This document shows, piece after piece, positions 40,401 to 52,065 of a DNA stretch of 64,000 bases. Under the pieces are notes generated by a model. It made no database searches. It saw nothing but the letters and a program-made list of their open reading frames with translations, and was not told the origin of the DNA. Source of the stretch: Paragonimus westermani (lineage: Eukaryota > Platyhelminthes > Trematoda > Plagiorchiida > Troglotrematidae). The DNA lies in NCBI GenBank assembly GCA_008508345.1, contig QNGE01000937.1:129874-193873 (forward strand). Direction: 5' to 3'. The position numbers and the translations under genes were made by a program. Positions within the stretch are counted from its first letter, which is position 1, and each line of letters opens with the position of its first letter.

Positions 40401-43400
40401 CGTATAAGAGTTGCTCGTCTGTTTCAAAATGCACTATTTACCAGAACCCTCACAGTAAACCACCCAAGGAAGATGGCGGTCGGCAAAATTTCGAGTACTT
40501 CGTTCACAAATGTCGCTTTTCAGGCTAAGGAGTGACAACGCTGGTCACAAGCGCTAAACGAAATGTTAACATGCACCAGTAAATAAAGTACACAAAATTA
40601 CTGTACTTCGTTTTCGCTTTTATGTTGCTTGGTATCTGCAAATAGATTTTTTTCTGCAATTTTCCTCGATCACGCTTGCGGAGACTGGCAAGTCGGGCAA
40701 CAGAATCACGTGGTCAAGCACAACGTACAATATGCAAACGTGAAACGTCAACAAGCTGTTCAAACTTGAGTGAGCAAAAGGTATTCGAGATGGTCCGAAT
40801 TTAAACCTATGGGTATTTATGTCATACTTTAGATAAGACAATTTCAATCGAAGATTTAACTTTACACAACTGACCGTGAATTGCAATAAAATTCGCAGAA
40901 CAAACAAATGAAAATGATAATGAGAGTAATGATAATTTTTATAGCCCGATATCAATAAACAGGAAATTGAGGTATGTTGGACTGTCAATATGTTGTTCGG
41001 ACCAACCAAAGAAGTCACCTCAATAGCAAGCATGCACACGAAGAAAAAAAAATCGCACCCACTTTCAACGCATCGGAAAGCATGTCATTCTCCAACATGG
41101 CGACGAAGGGGACACGTGATTGCCAAGCTGACAGAGCGGAGTAAGCAGCTTCACGAACTTGAGGTTTAGAGTCACCCAGACAGAGCAGAATTGCCGGCTC
41201 CACGAACCTGCAAGACACGACGGCAAAACAACACACCTTAATTTAGTTTCCCAAAATACACGTCACTACTGTCAGAAGGCATACTGAGGTGCGTGGTGGT
41301 AAGAGACTGAATATTGTTAAGTTTTTTGAGTGCGAATCGAAATAGATTTGAGACTTTAATCAGTTTCAGTGGTTCGACAAGCCAACAGTATTTGTACCCT
41401 ATGCTAAAGCGTTTTCACTGAGGTTGTCTGCCCACACCCAAGAACCGATTATAAATGAGAATAAACAAATAGAGCAAATGTTGAAAAGTGATACATTCTC
41501 ACGTCATATTGCGTTCTGTTGCCCGACCTCCAGATAGCAAAACTCCTTTGCCGATAGTCCCTTTTAGGGAACTGTCAATTGCTCCAGCTATCAGTAGGAT
41601 TATGGCAGACCCCCAACTCTGTTTATCGTTTCATCACGGTTTGTTTGTCCCAATCGCTTGAGATTCTTTCGAACTCTGTTCAGTAAATGATTAGCCGACT
41701 GCACTATCACGTGCCCCGGCTGAAAATCAACAAGTTAGGACGTGTCGAAACAACATGTGATTCCAGGCTCATTGCTTGTCTCGGCTGGACACTATTTACC
41801 AAGGAAACAAGCTAACCCACTACAACAATAATCGTAAATTACCTGTTTCACTTAAAATACTATACAGCCAATCGCGTCACCGAATGATTTTTGAAACGTT
41901 GGATGTCCGTTCGCATATGCCCTCATTCAGCGTTTTTTTTAGTCTACAAATTCTCGTCAACATTATATTGATAGCTTTCTTGATTGATGGCGAAAAGGAC
42001 CTCAATACCTAATGATCAGATTCAAGCTTGATGCATACATGTAGTGGACAGGCTGGGCTCGTAAACTTCGAGTAGTGATCAGCCTAGAAGAACTATGGAA
42101 CCAAGCTCTCGAGTGCTGTATGTGTTAGATAAATTTGAGAAGCGAAAACCATCAGATAAGGAAATGTTACACATTCGGCAACCCCACCCAATATATATTG
42201 TGGACTTTTTCAGAACAGGTTACGAAATAGACCTAACTGCAGCAAGAATCGCATGATCATTCAACTGAACAAGCAAGCCTTTCACAGGATATATGTAAGT
42301 ACGAGCGCTAGTTTTGAAAAGACTCCCGACTTTCACACCACGAAATGCCCGCCGCCATACAACATGCAATCATATGTGAGCTAAACACTGCTAATTTGTT
42401 CAGACCCATACAGGACAACGATCGATCTTGGCTGCGGCTAACATCGCCACTTCTGAAGTGCAGCGCTATTTGCTTGTTGACACAATTCGTGATTCAGGGT
42501 TAAAATGAAATAACACACTAGCCAGGAACCGTCCGGATTGTTTTTAAAGATAAACCAACATGAGATTGATGACAGTCCGTTTGGCTGAGTTGTCCGTGAT
42601 CAATGACACGGAACAGTGAAAACCGTAGGTAAGCTATTCTGATGGTGACAAGTAACATTCATTTACAGTTCAGTTGTTTATCTACAAGGTGTAGACATCT
42701 TGACATTGAATATTTGAGTTTATATGTAGGTGCTCTTAGGCTCCAACTTTTTGCTTCTCAGTTAGGGCGTATTCCTCCTAACCATGGTGGTACAGCAGTT
42801 AAATATCGGTGTGGACCACTGACATGTTGCTGGTCATGACGACGACGACAACTTTGTAGCAGAAACTGGACGGTGTGCTTCGAAATCGCCCAGGCTCTTC
42901 CCACAACATAAGATCAACAAAATGAAGTCCAAAAAAATCAATGTTCTTCTAGGTACAATCCAACATTTTCATCAGTCATATAAATAACACAGAAGCCGCA
43001 CAAGAGATCGCTGGGCAAACTGAACACTATTATCGTGCGGGGGTGGTTGAGTGTTTAGAAATGATGATTCAATCGTCGGTTAGTGGTAGAATACAACACA
43101 CCTTACTGGCGGTGGGACTTTCTGCTGCCACTCCCCATAATGACTATCGATTTAGTCACTTGAACCACCTGTGCTACGAGTGATGTTTCGTTTCACGGAA
43201 GAAGCACTTAATACAACTGTCTACACGGACGACCCGGCCCTGATTCAGGAGAATAAGAAGCCTCTACAGGGGAAAGTAGACCTTGTCGTGACAGCTCCCA
43301 AGCTCGTTGGAGGTGAAGGTCAATCAACAGAAGTCTCACAGAACGGTGGGCAGCCAGTACAAACACACGGCACTTAGAGTGATCTGAGATCAGCAACTGG

Positions 43401-46400
43401 GAGTGCATGGGCTTGAGGACTAACTCCGAAATCTCGGAAATCATCTCAACAAAAGGTGCGGTCCCAATCAACCGCAGGAATCAAGTATTCAATGCTTTCA
43501 ATAGCGTGATCAAGATGCACAGGTGGAGGCCACCCCACCTCATCATCTGTTACCCACGCTCATCCATTGGCTAGTGAAAAGAATTCTCCACTATAGCTGG
43601 ACAAACCGGTTCAATTTTCATCAAGTTCCTGGTTCCAGTTTCGCTAAGACACTTTGATGGCTTTCTTCCGAATCCATCATTCCACTTGGCAGCCCTCCGT
43701 CTTCGAATCAGTCATCACATACAACTCATGGCTAAACAAGATTGATTGCTAACGAATGTTCACGTTCATCAAGACGAAGTAAGCGCTGGTAAACCTTCAT
43801 AATAAGAAATGACTTGGCTATCAGCACGGAATCGAACAGTCAGTCAAACTGGACAGCATCTCTCCAAAGGTCGTCCATCGTGGTATCCAGTGGAGTCAAT
43901 ACAACTGGTAAGAAGAATCGCTCGTCTTGTGGCGATAACCACGAAAAGCCTATCCAAATTGACCTAATCCGATGTCGTTATCTGTGATGTTCAATGCGTG
44001 TGTTTCAACAGGTTGATGCATCAAGTTGTGAGAACCATTCCGAAGTTTGGCATAACTGAACAGAAATAAACGAGAATCTCTGTACCGATTTACTTCTGTA
44101 AGCCTGGCCTCGACATAGTGGACAGCAAATGAAGCATTGTAATGGATATGACCATCAAAAGCGAGCTTACCTATTAAGAGAAATGCAATAAGTAAGGGGA
44201 ATAAGTCATACAACAAGCAATCCACAACTATCTTCGCACAAGATTCACATGAGTAGAGAAGATCAAGTAAGAGTTCTAGCTTACTAGTTAGCCGGTTCGT
44301 CAGATCTTAGGAACATCTTGGTTGGGAGCTAGTGTAATATGTGTTAGAATGTGCTAATGAGGCCAATTGCACAGTGGTCAACGTGGTTGTTTCAAGTAAG
44401 CGTAGACTGGAGTTGAAATACCCGTTGTGACAAGGATATGCACGACTAATGAATCCCAATAGGAGCGAAACTTGAACTAAATGCTACATTTTGAAGGAGA
44501 CTGGGCGGAAAGTCTATTCGGGTGCGAAAGCCCTAATCATATGTGGGCGACACCTACTTTGTATAAAACGATACAAAACTGGGACATCGTAAGAAAGAGT
44601 TCACCCATAGTTCGAATTGGATTATTATGGAGAACGATCAATTCAATAAATTCGTAAAGAAAAAGTTGATGTGAAAAACGAACCAATGAACCTCGAGGTT
44701 CATCGTCCTAGTCGTTACACTAATGCTTACCGGACGTATTTGGCTGCATCTGATTTGGGCAATGCCTTTGCAAATTCGTCCAGCAACACAAGAGCAAATT
44801 TACTCAAATTCTTGTTAGCATCTCCACAAGCTTTTGCGATTGCGCTTAACAGTTCTTGTAGGGCACCATTACTGCCTTCAATGTGTTTGGCAGCGTTCAA
44901 GATGTTTTGAATGGTAGACAATGCTTGTTGACGATCCTTCCAGTTCTTATTAGACAGAAGGCTCATTAGTTCTGTGGTGATTTGTGGACTGTGTAACGGT
45001 AGAAGGAAAAACGGTTGTGTTATCAGGGAACATGTCTGACAGAGTTCAGTGCTCGGATGGTTAAAATGAATATTATCGAGGAAAGTTACGAAAGAGCGTG
45101 CATGTGTGTTGCCAGGGTGCATATGCTTGAGTCAGATTACATGGTATTCAAAAAAAATAGGTCAATTAGGAAACACCGGGTGGTTTAACGAACTACTGCA
45201 TCAAGAACCTACCAGCTGTAGGACGGAGGGTGTGTTGTCATGAAGTATTCTCTTAACGCTCGATGATCTTTAAGCTTTGCTGTGAGGTCACCCGAATCAC
45301 ATGGGAATACCGACAAATATCTTGAAAATGACGACTAATCATTGAGGTTGACAAGGTCGGTAGAAAGTCATACATCCCGATTAAGTCATCTTTTCGAAAA
45401 CAGGTGTTTTTATCGCCAACTAGTTTCGTCCTCCTATTCACACATGGTTGGCGGCATCCGATTCGGATTAGCCTGTCACGGTGACCGAAGCCAAAGGACG
45501 CCTGCGCTTAGCCATCACTGCAATTGGTGCAGCGCAAGCCAATTGCAGTTCCACCAACACACCATGTATCCAGCGCAAACCCGAAGGAATAAGACTGAGG
45601 TGTGTGCCAGTAGGGTCTTTGTGTCCAGCCGACCAATGCTGGTTAGCCACTTGATTGGCTATTAAGGAAAGGAAACTCATCCCTCNACGCATTGGCCGTT
45701 ATTTTTATGTAATTTTAGTGTCGATATGAATGAGTCGGAATACTGGAATATACGATTTCTGCCAGGCACTGTCAATATGTTCCCTTTATTGCAACACAAC
45801 AGGTAACATGAAAAGAAGAATGTTAGAGTAAAATATATCTTACAGAAGGAGGTTACCGAAGACAAGTTGCAGAAACCGAGAGGTCCGGCGATATTGTATC
45901 AAAATCTGCATATTGTGATACTTTGCACATTCGTATGTATGTATTACACATCAGTTCAATTTCGCACTGCAGAGGGTGATTACGAACTTGGACTGTTCGG
46001 ATCAATCAACTCTTCATTTGACCTACTGTTCACTATCAGTTATCATATCTGAAGACACCAAAACATTCGTCGGTTAAAAACCCGAAAATGCTCGCAGGTT
46101 CTCATTAGTAAGGTGAACCTATATTTATTCAAAGGTTTTGGGAAGCAGCACGGTCTGAATTGACTGAAGGCGCGAGTGCTAGTGTGGGAAACAAGCCCCA
46201 AGTTGTACAAAACGTTGGATAAGATGAAGGTCCGAAAAACAGATACTGCCCCTGGTTTTACTTTCAGGATAGTTCGGTGAATAGGCTGAACGGGTGATCA
46301 GTCTAGGTTCGCAATGTATAAACTACTGGGATTAGTAGGCTCTGTTGGTTCTGCCAGCAGAGTACAGATGTACATTCAGTAATAAGGCTATACGGCTATT

Positions 46401-49400
46401 CCAGCTTTTAAGAATATCCTTCATGTTATCCAGTTGATAGGAATAGTTTGTTCTAGCAACAAACGGACGTACCTTGTTAAAAGTTGTAAGCAAAATATTG
46501 TTCAAACGACTTTCATGGACAGAATGATACGAGAGAGATGACAAATTGCCGTGGTGTCATCGGACTAAAGCGCTTGGAAGACATTAGGTGGGTTGAGATC
46601 CGCATGTGCGCGAGAGCTCAGACCACACAATAGTTACCTGGGCTCGCTTTGTTAACAGTCTGGGTGTGAACTCATTTTGGTAGGCTATGAGATGACTCAG
46701 ACAGGTTGTGAATCCTCACCAATCACAAAACGTTAATGAACGGTTTTTTTATAGGTCGAACAGATTGGTGTCAGGAGGTCATCGTGCTCTCTGCCATAAC
46801 ACACTCGAAGGCACCATTAGCTGATAGGACCAGTATTATGTAACTAGCGCTCTGAGTTGCAATTGTTCTGTTTGTGTCGTGCCACGAAAAAGTGAACTGA
46901 TCAACCTGGAAACACAAGGGATCTTAGCGATTCCATAGACGTATGAGAGATTGCCGGATGGCTCAAGAGGTCTAGGGATATTGTTGAGAGTTATATGGGA
47001 AAGGCACAAGACGCCATGTAGACGAAGCGAGAACGACGAGCAGCTTAATCAAAGTGTAACAGATAAGAGGTATCACGCACAGACCCCAGGGTAACAAGTG
47101 CTCCAGAAGTCATATCAACTTTTAAACTTAAAATCACTGCGAGAACTGTGCAGTCAGCACTGAACAAACGCTTCATCTCGCAGAGTCAGCCACAGACACA
47201 GCATTTGAATTGTGCACTGAAACTTGTCATCCTTGAGCCAATTAGTAACACTCCGTTTCCTCTGGTGAAAAGAAGGTCTAATCCCCACAGGGCCGATGCA
47301 TGAAGATACCACATGCATAATGTTCGGAAGTAAGAAGTGTGGTTCAGCCAATACGTTAAGGACAAGCAGTCGCCAATAGTACGAGGAACACTGCCAGTCT
47401 CTGGAGTGAGTGAACTGCACAGAACAGACGGTAAACGGGACAGTTGGTTTTATGTTCAGGAGTTGGAGTATCTTCCGTTACTCATTATTTCTCCACCTTT
47501 TACGATCGATTGTAATTTTACAGCAATATGACTCAGTCCATACGTTGTATATCACGAGAACGTGGTTAGCTTTTTGATTGGCTATGGTTCGCAACAGGCC
47601 GGCCAACATTCCTGGTCTCAATTCCATAGCAAATAGGTTGGGCACCAGAGTGTACTCTCGACAATCGGATTGACAATGACTTCAAAGTGTGGGAGAAGTT
47701 CGAGTTTCAACGTGCTACAATCGTCCATCAATGGTATGTCCAATCGATGCAGCAAACCGTCGACGCGAATTGACAAAAGTGGGTCATACCAATCCAAGGG
47801 GAAAATACGGTCAATAGATATTTTTTCCATGTCACACAATTCACAATTGACGTCCCACATTGATCTGTAAACATAATTCAGCCTGCTGCTTCACAATAAG
47901 GTCTGTTCAGTTGTTGAGAAAAATGATCGTCGTCTCCTAAATAAGGATAATATTACGGGAAGGTGGGGGCACCGTACGATTTTGTTGAGGAGTGTACCAG
48001 AAAAGACAAGTCAAGGGAATTGCTTTTCATCAAGTAAGGTGCTTCTTTTCAAAAGAAGTCTATGGGATTGTGACAGATACGACTAATTGTAGGTGATGCT
48101 CAATTTAAATAATGAGAAGTAATAAAAGTGAACTACAATGATCGGATGAAAATGGAACCGTGAGGTTGTCAAAGGAACGTTGTACACACAAAACAGAAAA
48201 CGGTTGGCCGCTTTACACTCAGTAGTTTAGTGAGTTTCAGACAAATGGGTTCGGAAGTCGATACGAGTTTAGCTACGTAGGGGATCACGCAAGAATGGTA
48301 GACTTGGATGAGAGGACACAACGGTTTACGTATTGATTTAGTAAGAGGATTTGCTGAAAACTGGGATAGGTTTGGCAAGGTGTGGGCATGTAAACAGCCA
48401 CATTGGGGCAAAAGTTTGATGGATCGACTCAACAGTTTGAGATCCTCTACTGAAAGACAAAGGAAAGTTGTGGGAGGAGGATATAACATATGAGGAAATA
48501 TATCAACGTTAATGGATTTTGGGTCTAGGTTGACGTGCAAAGAAGGCCGCTGACTCCGAGGAACAGTTTATTACATAAAGTGACATACACAGCACAGAAG
48601 ATCGCCACCATGAACAAAAACTGGTTTGCAGGTAGCAGTCCTCTTGATTGTTGTCCAGCTGAGCAGCACTCACTTGGACATAATGATTTTGCCCCTGTCT
48701 TATGTGAACCGTGGGGTAACCTCAACTATACGCATACAGACAACTCGCTACACACTGATGCCGTGAGTAGTACATTAAAAGACTATGAAGGAACAGGAAA
48801 GCCTCATAAGCAAGCCAGATAAGAAATGAGTCGCCTGATTTCTGTGAAGAAAATCATTGATAGGGAAGGACTGATGAACGTTGTGACACAAAATATCTCT
48901 GCATTGTTTGAAAGATAAGTGCCTGAGAATGAATATACCGTGGGTATGTGACTCCGAGTATTGCGCCACGAGTTCTTGAGGACGGACGATAGTGACGAGT
49001 AAGAACAAAACATCCCAACACTTCTATGGGTAGGTTACGGGCGCTTAGGCATTCATTCAAGCGGGGAGAAAAATTGTTATGTGACTTGTGCTATTCGTTA
49101 AATGAGTCAATGAACTTACTCTAACGAATGGAAATCAGTCTAGTCTACCTGACATTGCCATTTTGATAGGTCGAAGATGGAAAAGTATTCAAGATATTAC
49201 AAAAATGTGGAATGATGATAAGGTTAACGGTTTATATGACGGTTGGTAGCGAATGAGCTCGACGAGTGGTAGACACTGGAATGACGGGGTGAACAATAGC
49301 AACAAACTGAATAAGACAAGTCAATAAAAAACGTGCTGAAGGAGACTAAGATGGAAGTTATTTTCTGTCTGCGTTAACAGAGGCTACAGTTCGGAATACT

Positions 49401-51994
49401 CAAATATGGCTAACTGTAACGCTGTAGAAAGTTTACGTAATCCCGATAGAAAACATTGAAACGCACGAAATGTTTCATGAATTTTACCGTATATCCACTC
49501 TTTCAAACAACGCTTCCGAATCCAACTCCTCCGTAACTGTATCTACATCGCCGGCGCCGTCATCCGCAACCGTTTGTCCCTCCGATCCCGTCTTTTCTAG
49601 TCGACCGCGTGTGGGCACGGGAGGTTTTTGGCCGGCATTTTTATCAAATTCTGCGTTCAGCAAGGTCACCACAGCCGGTTTCTCGTCCGCGAGCAAACTT
49701 CGCAACGGGTCACCAAGATACAGATGCACCGAGCCGGCAAGCGATAAACTGGCTTGACGCACAGCCGGATTTGTCGCGTTCAAACCTGTTCGCAGCACCG
49801 GGGGCACTTCTTGGGGAGGTAATCTACAGAGATGAACGGAATTTGAGAAAACATTGATATTATGATATTGGTGTGAAGCCGTCGCATGAGCACACGCCCA
49901 AAACAGATAAAGAAGTTGATAGCTTTTCATTACATCGCAAAAGGAAGCTGGATTCAATTACACCCAAACGGTCGCTAAAACAGAATAGCTTATCAGCATG
50001 CAATGTGTAGACCGAAACTGAAGACAGTAAGGCTCTAACAAGATGAGGTAGTTCTCACACTTAGAGGAATAATTAAGGCAAAGTAACTGGTGATCGTGTA
50101 ACATGGAGAAAGATCTGACAAACCATGATTGTATGGTCTTCCAGGCAAGAGTGAGAGGGGCATCTTAGGCCGGAATTTAAAAAAAAGTACATCAGCCAGC
50201 TGCAATCAATTTGTTACGCTGTGTTATGAGATTCCAAGCTGAAACCTTTACGGCTGAGAACTCCAGGCATTGTTCTACGCAAATCTGGGTGTCCCAGATG
50301 GTAGAACAGCCTACGTATAACCATATTTTTGAGACAAGATGATACTCCCATTTATATCCAAATGCGTTCGGCTGCGTGTATGACAGGTCGACTGTTCGAT
50401 CCTTAAAAAACAGTTACGTAGTTGATCCGTCCATTTATAACCATTGCGCTTTTCCTCTCTGTTTTGCTCCACTGAACCCATTTAATTGAGACCAGCAAAC
50501 ATTCTGTTCTTAATCTTTTAGCAGATATGTCGCCCGAGGATGCAGTGCATTGAGAGATTGGGTATAACTCGGTAATCGCCCAATGGTGGCTTATGAAACT
50601 GATAAACTGACTGATGCGGATAGGAGCAAAATGATGTCTTCCGAGCAGAACCACCGGAGAAGCACTTCAGTTATTTAGTGAAGTTCACCAATATCGCTTC
50701 ATTGTCCACATTTGAACTGGGAGTTGAACACTAGGCCCTACGTGTATGTGGTAAACACTAATATTTCATACGTAGGAGTCAATTATCGACCATTCATAGT
50801 TAGCCACAATCAATATTGAAATTTATGTTAGCTTAAATTACAAGACCCACAGGTCTGATTTTGAGCACAGTGAGATCTACTGCATCGAAATCATACAGAC
50901 GTCATCCACTGAACGATCACAAAAGCCCTCACTTACTTCATTCCAAACTCGCGTACCGATTGCGCCAACCACTGAAGAGATTCTGCCTGGTTGCGTGGAT
51001 TTTTTGACTCGAACACCGATTTGAGTAGCAATGTTCCAACCACAGCAAAGCCAGCTCTTTCGGACAGAGCAGTCAAAACTGACTTCACAGCCTCACCAAC
51101 TTTAGCGTCGCCTATTTTTTCCATGAGATCGGGAACAAGCACTTCAACCATAGTGGAAGACATGGACTTATTGGCCTCGATAGTTTGCTGTAACAGTTCC
51201 AAGCGAGCTCGGAGGACCTGTAGGTGAAACGGGGTAAACGGTGGAGCTAGAAATATGATGATCCTCATCTGCCAACGTGTTCTCCACATTGCACGGACAG
51301 AATTCAACACTGAGTTCGTGAGATTTAACGGTGAACAGAGTTATGGATTGAGTAATTCAACTTCAGACCAGAGATGAAATGCAAGGAGGAGCAATTTAGT
51401 AGTACATGATGAATGCAGAAAAAGGGGTTAAAATTTAAGGTTAAATTAAGCACCTGCAGACAAGAAGTGAGCAAGACCTGTGCTGGCTACTCAGAATGAA
51501 TAAATTGAGGAAAGATAATCTTAGTAGATTCTGAAGATGACCTGTTCGCCAATCTGTTCACATGAAGTTTTCTTTTGAGGTATACAGTTCGGGTACAAGG
51601 TTTATCAAAATAACGGTGAAATTGGAATATGGGCGAATGGAACGGGAAAAAACCTGGCTGGTGTAGCAAGAAGTAAATGTACGGCTGTCGTCCGTGAGTC
51701 TGTAAACAGAAAAACGAAAACTGACAACTTCGTTGGATAACTAACAGTGTTACGGATCGCGCCATTCACAATCCAACCAATTCTAGACTACTTCAGCGAA
51801 AACTCACTTGCAGATTTGTATCCTTAAGTCCCGGTTTTTGAGTGATGACTCGACAAAGCACTTGTGCAGGCAAGGTGGCCAGGCCGACTGACTGAGAACG
51901 TTCCTGTATTTTGGTGACACCCTCGAGACGTTGTTTGAGATCACTGGAGCTCAGCATGTTGACCAGATCTTCGCCCAGAAGCCTGTCAAGCGGA

Positions 51995-52065
<71 letters not shown>

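Larger units (their letters stand above)
37399..41062 (-). other. intron between exons 14 and 15 (3,664 nt including gap)
   Basis: Mostly repeats: two LINE family B fragments, a tRNA-like SINE, two TG-tailed repeat copies in the same orientation, and the 447-N gap. 40.3-41.0 kb shows nothing recognised. Confidence 0.85.
41208..44730 (-). other. intron between exons 13 and 14 (3,523 nt)
   Basis: Holds the possible R2-like remnant (43180-43900) and a diverged SINE family S copy. The rest is unassigned. Confidence 0.85.
44989..49487 (-). other. intron between exons 12 and 13 (4,499 nt)
   Basis: Contains the inverted TG-tailed repeat copy 3, the single N, and a weak tRNA-like head at 46545. From 46.7 to 49.4 kb nothing is recognised. 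Confidence 0.85.

Noticed and set aside
48030..48060. Possible SINE family S fragment (gtgcttcttttc)
   Set aside because: Twelve matching bases are not enough to separate relic from chance.
49470..49857. Plus-strand open frames opposite exon 12
   Set aside because: They are antisense shadows of a conserved exon; the minus strand carries the family match.
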